10,886 nt of DNA. It comes from UBA9410 sp963933065. Lineage in GTDB: Bacteria > Actinomycetota > Acidimicrobiia > Acidimicrobiales > MedAcidi-G1. Each line of letters begins with the position of its first letter. Positions within the stretch are counted from its first letter, which is position 1. Shown piece by piece: positions 1 through 6,592 of the stretch. Location: assembly GCA_963933065.1 (NCBI GenBank), contig CAWVUB010000076.1, forward strand, positions 1-10,886. The letters are read 5' to 3'. The notes under the pieces were generated by a model that was given only the letters and a program-made list of their open reading frames with translations, ran no database searches and had not been told where the DNA came from. A program made the translations under genes and the position numbers.

Positions 1-1
1 C

Positions 2-310
2 CCGGCGGTGGACTGGCTGGCCGAGACCGGCATCACTAACGGTTGCACGACCACCACCTACTGCCCGGCCGGCACGGTGACGCGAGCCGAGATGGCGGCG
101 TTCCTGTGGCGGCTAGAGGGTTCACCCGTAGGTTCGCTGGCCGCCAACTTCAGCGACGTGCCCACTGATCACTTCGCCGGCCCGGCCGTCGACTGGCTGC
201 TGGCGTCTGGCACCACGACCGGCTGTACAAGGTGGTCGTACTGCCCGCAGGATCTGGTGACCCGAGCCGAGATGTTCACCTTCTTGCAACGCCTGGGCTC
301 TGCCAACTAG
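2..310 (+). CDS. SLH-repeat surface protein, C-terminal fragment
   Basis: This is the 3' end of a gene that begins before the window; the frame is open from base 2 and stops with TAG at 308-310. About 102 residues are visible. They hold the end of one SLH-type repeat and one complete repeat: FSDVP...HFAGPAVDWLLASGTTTGCT...YCPQDLVTRAEMFTFLQRL. Both repeats carry the core AVDWL, a Gly-Cys-Thr, a Tyr-Cys-Pro and VTRAEM followed by an F-L-x-R-L helix. SLH modules usually anchor proteins to cell-wall polymers, so the likely role is surface attachment; the catalytic or structural N-terminal part lies outside the window. The Cys pair in each repeat is spaced so that it could form a disulfide, which would suit an exported protein. 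Composition is much richer in GC than the genes that follow. The neighbouring gene converges on it after only 26 bases. Confidence 0.8.
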   Translation, partial: PAVDWLAETGITNGCTTTTYCPAGTVTRAEMAAFLWRLEGSPVGSLAANFSDVPTDHFAGPAVDWLLASGTTTGCTRWSYCPQDLVTRAEMFTFLQRLGSAN

Positions 311-336
311 CCCGCCAGCAGAAATGTCGCCTTGGA

Positions 337-1596
337 TCACAGTCTTTCGACGTTGTCTCCCGACAGCACGCCTCGTGTATCCAGGATGCGTGCGGCTCGA
401 CTAAGAGCGTCTGACTCGACTATTTCGTCATGAGCCTGAACGAGGACAGCCAGGTCGACGTTGGCAAGTGCTGTTTCAAGGTCGTCCTCGCTCACCAGTT
501 CGAGGCCATTGAAGGAGAATGTCTCTGCATAGGGATCGAAATAACGGACGTCTGCTCCCATTCTGGACAGATGTGCTGCTAGAGGTCGCGCTGGTGTCTC
601 ACGTTGATCTCTGATATTTGCCTTGTAGGTAACACCCAACAGAAGCACAACTGAACCATTCACAGACTTCTTGTCGGCATTGAGCGAGTCCTGGACCCGT
701 TGGGCGACATAGGCCGGCATGCGGTCTGAGATCTCTTCTGCCAACTCCACGAATCGGAACCGGTAGCCGACCGATCGCACCACCCACGACAGGTAGTTGG
801 GGTCGATCGGGATGCAGTGGCCACCTACCCCGGGCCCCGGGTAGAAGGCCTCGTACCCGAACGGCTTGGTCTTGGCGGCTTCGATAGCTGCCCACAAGTC
901 GACATCTAGTTCGTGGCAGAAGACTGACATTTCGTTCATGAGTGCGATGTTTACGTGTCGATAGGTGTTCTCAAGGAGTTTCGACAACTCGGCTTCCCGA
1001 GTTCCGACCGTGGGCACCACGGTGTCGACGATCTGGTTGTAGAACTGCACGGCCTGTTCAGTGCAGGCCGGTGTCAGTCCACCAACGACCTTCGGGGTAT
1101 TACGCAGGCCCCAATCAGGATTTCCGGGGTCTATCCGCTCTGGCGAGTACGCCAGGTGGAAATCAGTACCGGCGACAAGACCACTGCCTGCCTCAAGGAT
1201 TGGTCGAACGATGTCGTTGGTCGTCCCGGGGTAGGTGGTCGACTCGAGGACGACAAGAGTGCCTGGTCGCAGTTTCTCTGAGACCGCTCGGGTCGCAGCC
1301 CTGACTGCATTCAGGTTGGGTGTGCCGTCATCGTTGAGGGGGGTGGGAACGCAGATGACGACAACGTCGGAGCCCCCAATGGAGGTTGAGTCGCTGGTGG
1401 CGTGGAAGCCGGCTTGCAGCATTTCGACAAGATCGGTGGAGTCGATATCGTCAACGTGTGATTGGCCATTCATAAGCGCGGCAGCGACGGACGAATCGGT
1501 ATCGAGACCGGTGACTGCGAGCCCCGACTGGCAGGCCTCTAGGGCGAGAGGTAGGCCTACATAACCGAGTCCGATGATCGTCAGGGAACTAGTCAC
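337..1596 (-). CDS. UDP-N-acetylhexosamine 6-dehydrogenase (WbpA/TviB type)
   Basis: Predicted NAD-dependent UDP-sugar 6-dehydrogenase of 419 residues, a normal length for the family. It would oxidise C6 of a UDP-hexose twice to give the uronic acid; UDP-GlcNAc to UDP-GlcNAcA (WbpA/TviB) is the best guess, with UDP-ManNAc (WecC) as the alternative. Seen in the sequence: the Rossmann motif GLGYVGLP at residues 9-16, CVPTPL at 82-87, SPERIDPGN at 151-159, SKLLENTYR with the conserved Lys206, GPGVGGHCIPIDP with the catalytic Cys261, and the C-terminal NAD-like domain with GVTYKANIRDQRETP at 321-335. All key residues are present. The start is GTG at 1594-1596, placed right before the first beta strand; no good Shine-Dalgarno is visible. 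The dehydratase gene lies upstream on the same strand with 53 bases between them, so the two probably form an operon supplying sugars for a polysaccharide. The exact substrate cannot be read from sequence. Confidence 0.9.
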   Translation of the reverse strand: MTSSLTIIGLGYVGLPLALEACQSGLAVTGLDTDSSVAAALMNGQSHVDDIDSTDLVEMLQAGFHATSDSTSIGGSDVVVICVPTPLNDDGTPNLNAVRAATRAVSEKLRPGTLVVLESTTYPGTTNDIVRPILEAGSGLVAGTDFHLAYSPERIDPGNPDWGLRNTPKVVGGLTPACTEQAVQFYNQIVDTVVPTVGTREAELSKLLENTYRHVNIALMNEMSVFCHELDVDLWAAIEAAKTKPFGYEAFYPGPGVGGHCIPIDPNYLSWVVRSVGYRFRFVELAEEISDRMPAYVAQRVQDSLNADKKSVNGSVVLLLGVTYKANIRDQRETPARPLAAHLSRMGADVRYFDPYAETFSFNGLELVSEDDLETALANVDLAVLVQAHDEIVESDALSRAARILDTRGVLSGDNVERL

Positions 1597-1649
1597 TCAA
1601 CACGCTCACAATCTGGCATTGCCGGATTCTCTGGTTGGTCTTCGGACTA

Positions 1650-3020
1650 CTAGATGCTTGCAATTTCTCGAAGGTGATGACGGACGGTTTCGTCGTCGAG
1701 AGCGTAAACGTCTTCGAGAGATTGCATCATCGATTCGACAACTCGTCGGTCAAGCGGCTCGGTATTTACCCTGAAGACGCCTTCGATGCTGGTGGTCTCG
1801 GGAACCTCTGTAGCAGCGAAAAGTCGTTCAGACTCGAACTCACCATCTCCCAGTGCTGCGTGATGGATCGAAGCCAAGCCGCCGAGTTCTTCGATGACTG
1901 CCTCTGCAAGGCGGTGTATAGAGACAGGGTTACCCATATCTAGCACGTATGTTCCACAACCTCCGATTTGACCAAGTGTCGAAAGGATAAGAGACGCTGC
2001 TTCTCCAACGGTCATGAAAAAGCGGCTTGTTCCACTTCCTCGGACGACGACTTGACCGTGATGGCGGGCCTGAAGTCGAAATGAAGGCAGGACACTTGCT
2101 CGCGATCCGAACACGTTGCCGAATCGGACGCTTCGATAGCCCGGGAGGCCAGCGCCTTCCACCATCCGTTCGCCGATGTATTTTGACATCCCAAGACAAC
2201 TGAGCCGAGTCGCAGCCTTGTCGGTTGAGACGTTGACCAGGCGGTCGACTGCAAAATCCTCGCATGCTTTCAGAACGTTGGCAGTGCCGCCAACGTTGAT
2301 AGTCAATGCGTTAGCCGGATTCGCCTCAAGGGTGGTTACATGCTTGAGGGCGGCGGCGTGGATGACGGTGTCAGGCTTGAACTGAAGGAATGCGCGATGA
2401 AGTTGTCCGGCATGTTGAATGTCTGCGTGTATGAGCGGCAATCGTGTGTCATGCATCCTTCCCGATAGTTGGACTGCCAGATCGTGCGTTAGGCAGTCGT
2501 CGCGATCGAGTAAACCGATTTGCTTGGCACTGGACTCGTGGAGTTGGCGCACCACCTCTGAGCCGATCGATCCTCCTGCTCCTGTAACGAGAACCCTCCT
2601 GCCAGCCACATCTCGGTCGATTTGTTCGTAGTCGACCTTCAGTGACGATCGGGCGAACAGGTCGTCGATTCTTGGTTCCCGGATCATCTCGTCGTGGACA
2701 GAGTCCAGAGACGACGCCTCCACACGTTCTGGTGCAATCGTGATTGGTATATGAAAGTGATGAGTTTGTTCAGTGAGCCAAGCGATCGTCTTCGACGGAA
2801 TGAGTGAGGCAGCGACTATGACCGCGTCACACGAACCCTGTTCGAGCACGTCAGGTAGTGCTGAGATCGGCCCGAGGAAATCAAGGTGGTCAGGAACGAT
2901 TGGAGAGCCATCGTCCAGGACACCAACGACGACAACCTCTGATTGTTCGAGAGATCTGAGTATTTCTTGGGCTAGAACCCCAAAGCCGACCAACAAGACC
3001 CTTTTACCGAGGTAGGTCAA
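1650..3020 (-). CDS. Soluble CapD/PglF-like nucleotide-sugar 4,6-dehydratase, diverged
   Basis: Extended-SDR protein of the CapD/WbpM/PglF group, whose members convert UDP-GlcNAc to UDP-2-acetamido-2,6-dideoxy-4-hexulose. I chose TTG at 3018-3020 (456 residues) because AAGGAGAGG lies six bases upstream; an upstream in-frame GTG at 3062 would add 14 residues and has no such site. Domains: an N-terminal nucleotide-binding fold (GKRVLLVGFG, residues 5-14) and the catalytic SDR domain with TGAGGSIGSE near 146-155, HAAALKHV near 221, STDK at 265-268 and SRFFMTVGEA near 332-341. The four N-terminal membrane helices of full-length WbpM/CapD are absent, so this is a short soluble form. The Thr-Asp-Lys used by PglF is kept, but the following Tyr/Met position is Leu276 (SCLGMSK), and the usual HAAAYKHVPLME and RPGEKL motifs are altered. 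It may have a changed substrate or be weakly active. It is upstream of the dehydrogenase in an apparent operon. Confidence 0.82.
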   Translation of the reverse strand: MTYLGKRVLLVGFGVLAQEILRSLEQSEVVVVGVLDDGSPIVPDHLDFLGPISALPDVLEQGSCDAVIVAASLIPSKTIAWLTEQTHHFHIPITIAPERVEASSLDSVHDEMIREPRIDDLFARSSLKVDYEQIDRDVAGRRVLVTGAGGSIGSEVVRQLHESSAKQIGLLDRDDCLTHDLAVQLSGRMHDTRLPLIHADIQHAGQLHRAFLQFKPDTVIHAAALKHVTTLEANPANALTINVGGTANVLKACEDFAVDRLVNVSTDKAATRLSCLGMSKYIGERMVEGAGLPGYRSVRFGNVFGSRASVLPSFRLQARHHGQVVVRGSGTSRFFMTVGEAASLILSTLGQIGGCGTYVLDMGNPVSIHRLAEAVIEELGGLASIHHAALGDGEFESERLFAATEVPETTSIEGVFRVNTEPLDRRVVESMMQSLEDVYALDDETVRHHLREIASI

Positions 3021-3023
3021 GCA

Positions 3024-3032
3024 CCTCTCCTT
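3024..3032 (-). promoter_or_regulatory. Ribosome binding site fixing the dehydratase start
   Basis: On the minus strand this reads AAGGAGAGG, and its GGAG core stands six bases before TTG at 3018-3020. It is the only strong Shine-Dalgarno near the 5' end of this gene. It lies inside the reading frame if GTG at 3062 is taken as the start, which argues for the shorter protein. Confidence 0.55.
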
Positions 3033-3157
3033 TTCATTCGAGATTTCCCTGGGAGTGGACACCTGCTGTTAGTCAACCTGGTCAATTTTGCTACCAAGGG
3101 CCGAACCCATCAGGATGGCTCTCGCAACGTAGCGGCTGTCGCGAACCGACGCTGATC

Positions 3158-3198
3158 CCTAGGCCCAAGATCTTGTGAATCTGGTCTAGGTTCCCTAG
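3158..3198. promoter_or_regulatory. Cluster of small palindromes between divergent genes
   Basis: In the divergent gap between the dehydratase and the reductase there are three palindromes in 41 bases: CCTAGG at 3158-3163, a perfect ten-base CAAGATCTTG at 3166-3175, and CTAGG-TTC-CCTAG at 3186-3198. They sit 30 to 70 bases before the reductase start and could be operator sites or an RNA hairpin in its leader. I see no convincing -10 element on either strand here; on the minus strand there are two TTGAC boxes (3070-3085) without a matching -10. The palindromes are seen; any function is inferred. Confidence 0.3.
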
Positions 3199-3213
3199 TT
3201 GTCAGGTGGTGGA

Positions 3214-3220
3214 GAGGAGG
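3214..3220 (+). promoter_or_regulatory. Ribosome binding site for the reductase gene
   Basis: GAGGAGG at 3214-3220 stands seven bases before the TTG start codon at 3228-3230. It is a near-perfect Shine-Dalgarno and justifies the rare TTG start. Confidence 0.65.
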
Positions 3221-3227
3221 ACTCCAG

Positions 3228-4133
3228 TTGAAGGCTTTGGTCACCGGTTCAACAGGATTCGTAGGAGTACATCTCGTTGAACACCTCGTCGCAGAGGGCG
3301 ACGAGGTGATTGTCACTAGCCGGTCAAGTGGCGGCCCCGACGTTTGTGATCTCAGTGCGCTAACAGCGTTCGTTGACGATCATCAACCCGACACCATCTT
3401 CCACCTGGCAGGTCAGGCTGATGTCGAAACCTCCTGGCGTGACCCACTTGAGTCGTTTCGGACAAATGGCGAAGGCACCTACAATCTGCTGGCGGCGGCT
3501 CGGATGGCCGATGTTGAACGAGTTGTCACGGTGACCAGCGCGGATATATACGGGCTAGCCCTGCCAGACGATCTTCCGCTTGGCGAGTCCGCTCCTCTCC
3601 GACCAGTCTCGCCCTACGGGATTAGCAAGGCCCTTGCCGACTTAGTTGCGCTACAAGCACATCTGGGGTTTGGTCAAAAGGTCATACGGGCGAGATCATT
3701 CAACCACTTTGGGCCTGGTCAGAGTGATCGCGCTGTTTGCGCTGCCCTCGCTTCGCGAATCGTTGCCAGTGAAGTGGCCGGAGCGACCACGATTCCCGTG
3801 GGAGATATGTCGGTCCGTCGCGATTTCACAGACGTGCGAGACGTCGTCCGTGCTTATCGCTTACTTGCCGAGCGTGGACGTCCTGGCCTCGCATATAACG
3901 TATGTTCTGGGCAAAGCGTTTCTGTCAGGCATGTCGCCGATCGGCTAATTGCCCTGTCTGGTGATTCGATGAGGATGGAGCCCAGAAAGGAACTATTCCG
4001 GCCTGTGGATCTCCCAGAACTCCGGGGCGACCCAACACTCATCCGGAATCACACAGACTGGACTCCACTGATTGACCTTGAATCCACTCTGGCAGATGTT
4101 TTGAAAGATTGGCGATCCCGGAGTTCTAGCTAA
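3228..4133 (+). CDS. GDP-4-keto-6-deoxy-D-mannose reductase-like SDR (Rmd type)
   Basis: Extended short-chain dehydrogenase of 301 residues, the usual size of Rmd, which reduces GDP-4-keto-6-deoxy-D-mannose to GDP-D-rhamnose. Seen: the NAD(P) site TGSTGFVG at residues 6-13, HLAGQADV near 59-66, catalytic Ser104 in TSADIYG, and Tyr130 and Lys134 in SPYGISK. Also present are FNHFGPGQ at 158-165, RRDFTDVRDVVRAY at 197-210, YNVCSG at 223-228, and RPVDLPELRGD followed by T-D-W-T-P near 258-280. The last motif closely resembles the RPSDxPxLxGD...TxWxP pattern of Rmd proteins, which is why I prefer this over a generic epimerase. The start is TTG at 3228 with GAGGAGG seven bases upstream. A GDP-mannose 4,6-dehydratase, needed to make the substrate, is not in the window. 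The gene is transcribed away from the dehydratase and leads into a 400-base non-coding stretch. Confidence 0.82.
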   Translation: MKALVTGSTGFVGVHLVEHLVAEGDEVIVTSRSSGGPDVCDLSALTAFVDDHQPDTIFHLAGQADVETSWRDPLESFRTNGEGTYNLLAAARMADVERVVTVTSADIYGLALPDDLPLGESAPLRPVSPYGISKALADLVALQAHLGFGQKVIRARSFNHFGPGQSDRAVCAALASRIVASEVAGATTIPVGDMSVRRDFTDVRDVVRAYRLLAERGRPGLAYNVCSGQSVSVRHVADRLIALSGDSMRMEPRKELFRPVDLPELRGDPTLIRNHTDWTPLIDLESTLADVLKDWRSRSSS

Positions 4134-4533
4134 GTTTCTCGCCCTCGTTATGCCGTCCACCGCGTTGGATTCCTTTCTGTTGACCATGGTCGCGTGTGCC
4201 TCTGCAATCCCAGAGGACCATGGACACAATCGGATTGCGCTAGATTCCAACTGTTAACACCCTTTCCATCCGCAGTACGACACGTGATCGAAAAGCGATC
4301 AGAATCCAACGGAGCCCGTCTCGTTGACCAGTGGGAACTGGAGTTGGAGGCGCCGAAGAGGTCCGGGCGGCAAGCCTGACTTGGCTCTGCGCGGAGTTCG
4401 GTCATGCGCAGTAGCGTCCAACATTGACTGGTTTTTCAGTGCCCTTGTCCCCGTTCTTGTTGGGCCTCGCAGTCGAGATCTGGGCGCCTTGTCCTGATCG
4501 GCGCTGAGACCAGCAGTCATGAGGTGATCGGGA
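4134..4533. other. 400-base non-coding stretch with several palindromes
   Basis: I find no believable gene here; the short open frames lack family motifs and binding sites. The stretch holds a ten-base inverted repeat CGTTGGATTC (4163-4172) / GAATCCAACG (4302-4311), a compound hairpin at 4184-4223, an 11-base palindrome CAATC-G-GATTG (4227-4237), a hairpin TGATCG-AAAAG-CGATCA (4285-4301), and an eight-base direct repeat GTTGACCA (4179-4186 and 4323-4330). No T-tract follows any stem, so none is a standard terminator. A TTGACT at 4424-4429 resembles a -35 box but lacks a good -10. It may be a long structured leader of the downstream glycosyltransferase gene or the scar of a lost gene. Confidence 0.45.
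4184..4223 (+). repeat. Compound hairpin in the non-coding stretch
   Basis: The inner stem is CCTCTG (4199-4204) with CAGAGG (4211-4216) around a six-base loop. The outer stem is CCATGGT (4184-4190) with ACCATGG (4217-4223), leaving eight unpaired bases on the 5' side. In total 13 base pairs are possible. It could be an RNA element or a protein site; no T-tract follows. Confidence 0.45.
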
Positions 4534-5478
4534 ATGACTACAGAGTCAGTATGCGTTGTTCTTCCGGCGCACAACGAAGGGCCCTCAGTTCTCGGTCTCG
4601 TGTCCGAGGTCTTGACTGTGCTCGAGTCTTGTCAGGTGAAGCCTTATGTCTGTGTGGTCGACGATGGTTCTTCTGATGACACGATTGACCAGTTGGTTGC
4701 ACTTCGGCAGACCGAATCTCGGCTGGTGGTTATTCAACTAAGTCGGAACTTCGGCCATCAGGCTGCTCTTTTGGCTGGACTGGCAAACGTTTCTGCAGAC
4801 GCAGTCATCATGATGGATGCGGATGGCCAACATCCGGCTACCGCACTTCCAGCAATGATCAAGTCGTGGCGAGATGGGTTCGATGTAGTGAACACCATTC
4901 CTGAGGCCGTACCGGGGAAGGGTTCAGGTCGTCGGATTTCGGGTCGCCTGTTCTACTGGATATTCAGGTTTCTCAGTGGTCTTCCTGTCCATGAGGGCAC
5001 TTCGGATTTCCGTCTATTGAGTCGCAGGGCGCATGAGGCCACTCTGGGAGCAGCGGGAAAGCGTCCCTTTCTCCGAGGTACCACTGCCTGGATTGGGTTA
5101 GATCAGTCATGCGTGTCCTATGTGGCGAACGAGAGGAGTCACGGAACCACTACGTACACCTTTGGTCGACTCCTTCGGTTAGCACGAGATGGGATCGTCG
5201 GATTCTCAAATCGGCCGCTCTTAATTGTGGCGACGCTTGGCACGGCCTGGTCGATTGTGGTCGGGAGTTATGCGGCTGTTTCTATTGTGTTGGAATTGTC
5301 CACTGGCCGAGACGCTCCGGGCTGGGCGTCCATGGTCGCGATCCTCTCGACGATGCAGGGCCTCCTCTTTGTGATGGTCGGTCTACTTGGCGCATATATA
5401 GGTTCATTACACAACGAGGTTGCGGACCGGCCGCCGTATGTGATCCAGAGCTTGTTGTCGGCCGAAGACCGGCATTGA
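4534..5478 (+). CDS. Polyprenyl-phosphate glycosyltransferase, GT2 (DPM1/ArnC/GtrB type)
   Basis: Membrane-bound family 2 glycosyltransferase of 314 residues that would transfer a sugar from a nucleotide donor to polyprenyl phosphate at the inner face of the membrane. The N-terminal GT-A domain shows VVLPAHNEG at residues 8-16, the nucleotide-binding VVDDGSSDD at 41-49, NFGHQAALLAGL at 72-83, the metal-binding DADGQHP at 95-101, TSDFRLLSRR at 156-165 and KRPFLRGTTAW at 176-186. Then comes the interface segment ERSHGTTTYTF and two C-terminal membrane helices near 228-252 and 266-292, ending in ADRPPYVI. This layout matches GtrB, ArnC and similar enzymes. The ATG start has GAGGTGATC a few bases upstream. 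The donor cannot be told from sequence. In context it could make the lipid-linked sugar used by a GT-C enzyme such as the one at 9119-10423. Confidence 0.9.
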   Translation: MTTESVCVVLPAHNEGPSVLGLVSEVLTVLESCQVKPYVCVVDDGSSDDTIDQLVALRQTESRLVVIQLSRNFGHQAALLAGLANVSADAVIMMDADGQHPATALPAMIKSWRDGFDVVNTIPEAVPGKGSGRRISGRLFYWIFRFLSGLPVHEGTSDFRLLSRRAHEATLGAAGKRPFLRGTTAWIGLDQSCVSYVANERSHGTTTYTFGRLLRLARDGIVGFSNRPLLIVATLGTAWSIVVGSYAAVSIVLELSTGRDAPGWASMVAILSTMQGLLFVMVGLLGAYIGSLHNEVADRPPYVIQSLLSAEDRH

Positions 5479-5547
5479 GCAAGCCTCGGCAGGGGTCTCT
5501 GATGAGTCAGAACTCTGCGAAAGCATCTGGCTCGAGTGTCTCAGCGT

Positions 5548-6402
5548 CTAACTGATGTCGGAGAACCTGATTGGTTTGATCTCAGCCTTATCAAGAGCGG
5601 TGCGCACTTCGTTTGAGACTAAGGCCTCCCACTCAAGGCGTCGATTAGCGGACCGCATGTGCCGAGCCGCAGATGGCGGATAAAGAGAATCGTCGTCCAA
5701 TTCGCCGGTGCCCGGATGCGAGGCGATCTCCCATGTCCCGGATTTTAGGTGGCGCAGATAATCCACCAAGGTCTGCGTGTCCATGAGACCGCTGTGTCTA
5801 ATCCCGATGAACTGAACCATGTCGGGTGGCGTTGATCCGAAGGTATCGAGGGTCTCTAGAGTCAGACACTTGACGAAGTTCAGGGGGTTGCGGATACGTG
5901 GACGTCCATACCACGGCTCCACTGAGCGACGTAGGTGTTGAATAGAGAACTCTTGGAGGACCTCTTCGAACAAGTCGCGAATCGGGGGAATCATGTGAGT
6001 GTGAGATTGGGAGTTCGCATGGTCGAGTCTGAAACCAAGATCTCCGAGCTTTGCTAACTGCGCTGAGATTTCTCGACGTACTTGGTCCAGATACCTTTTG
6101 CCCCTGGATTTCCTGAGGTGGTAAAAGTACGAGTACTGAAAGCAACCGTCTCGGTCGAGTAGCAGGTCGACTGACTCTGGGGCCGACACCGGACGGCCGA
6201 GATTGATGCTTAGATGGGCTCCACATCCCAAATCAGGCGTCTCGGCCACTCTTCGGACAGCGTCGTTCAGACCGGGCATTGTTGCGATCACCGAAGTGCT
6301 CGTCAGAATCCCGTGCCGATGAGAGTCGACAATGCCCTCGTTGATCCCGGGGGACCAGCCAAAGTCGTCAGCGTGGAATACCACTTCCTTCACGTCCGGC
6401 AT
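5548..6402 (-). CDS. YdjC/ChbG-family carbohydrate deacetylase
   Basis: Predicted metal-dependent deacetylase acting on N-acetylated sugars, 284 residues from ATG at 6400-6402. Seen: the N-terminal HADDFG at residues 10-15, GAHLSIN at 61-67 (metal-ligand candidate His63), DHANSQSHTHMIP at 127-139 with the family's paired histidines, and SHPG at 228-231. The metal-binding Asp and His residues of the family therefore appear intact. An in-frame ATG at 6471 would add 23 residues with no family counterpart, and neither ATG has a good Shine-Dalgarno, so the mRNA may be leaderless or nearly so. ChbG acts on chitobiose and diacetylchitobiose-6-phosphate; relatives in polysaccharide loci are thought to deacetylate sugar intermediates. 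The gene diverges from the glycosyltransferase-radical SAM gene and converges on the DPM1-type gene with 69 bases between. It could remove an N-acetyl group from the glycan or lipid-linked sugar made here. Confidence 0.88.
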   Translation of the reverse strand: MPDVKEVVFHADDFGWSPGINEGIVDSHRHGILTSTSVIATMPGLNDAVRRVAETPDLGCGAHLSINLGRPVSAPESVDLLLDRDGCFQYSYFYHLRKSRGKRYLDQVRREISAQLAKLGDLGFRLDHANSQSHTHMIPPIRDLFEEVLQEFSIQHLRRSVEPWYGRPRIRNPLNFVKCLTLETLDTFGSTPPDMVQFIGIRHSGLMDTQTLVDYLRHLKSGTWEIASHPGTGELDDDSLYPPSAARHMRSANRRLEWEALVSNEVRTALDKAEIKPIRFSDIS

Positions 6403-6483
6403 CGTAAGGGAGGATCTAATGGATGAAGGTGTCCGAAAGGCCAATCTTGGATAACAGCCTGGGCAAAACATGATTAGGAACCG

Positions 6484-6512
6484 TTGCGAGCATACGGACC
6501 GTCCAATATCGG
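6484..6512 (+). promoter_or_regulatory. Possible sigma70-type promoter for the fusion gene
   Basis: TTGCGA at 6484-6489 and TATCGG at 6507-6512 are separated by 17 bases and point toward the fusion gene, whose start is 80 bases downstream. The -10 match is weak, so this is a suggestion only. Confidence 0.2.
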
Positions 6513-6581
6513 GTGTGGATTACCTCTTATCCGTGTTCACGCTCAGATAGCGTTTGCCAACTGTGAGGAGAACCACTGTGG

Positions 6582-6587
6582 AGGAGG
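6582..6587 (+). promoter_or_regulatory. Ribosome binding site deciding the fusion gene start
   Basis: A perfect AGGAGG with a five-base gap to GTG at 6593-6595. A weaker GAGGAG at 6564-6569 serves an alternative GTG at 6578-6580. An in-frame TTG at 6554 has no comparable site. Confidence 0.55.
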
Positions 6588-6592
6588 AGTTT

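Noticed and set aside
4194..4379. 61-codon plus-strand frame in the non-coding stretch
   Set aside because: No ribosome binding site and no recognisable motif, and it overlaps several inverted repeats. It could not be told from chance.
5498..5511. Small hairpin TCTGA-TGAG-TCAGA between the convergent genes as a terminator
   Set aside because: The stem is only five base pairs, AT-containing, and has no T-tract on either strand.
5109..5555. 148-codon plus-strand frame overlapping the DPM1-type gene and running past its end
   Set aside because: It lies in another frame of a well-supported gene, is rich in Arg, Cys and Trp, and has no family motif.
6403..6471. N-terminal extension of the deacetylase from ATG at 6471
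   Set aside because: The extra 23 residues have no family counterpart, no signal-peptide pattern and no Shine-Dalgarno; family proteins begin just before HADDFG.
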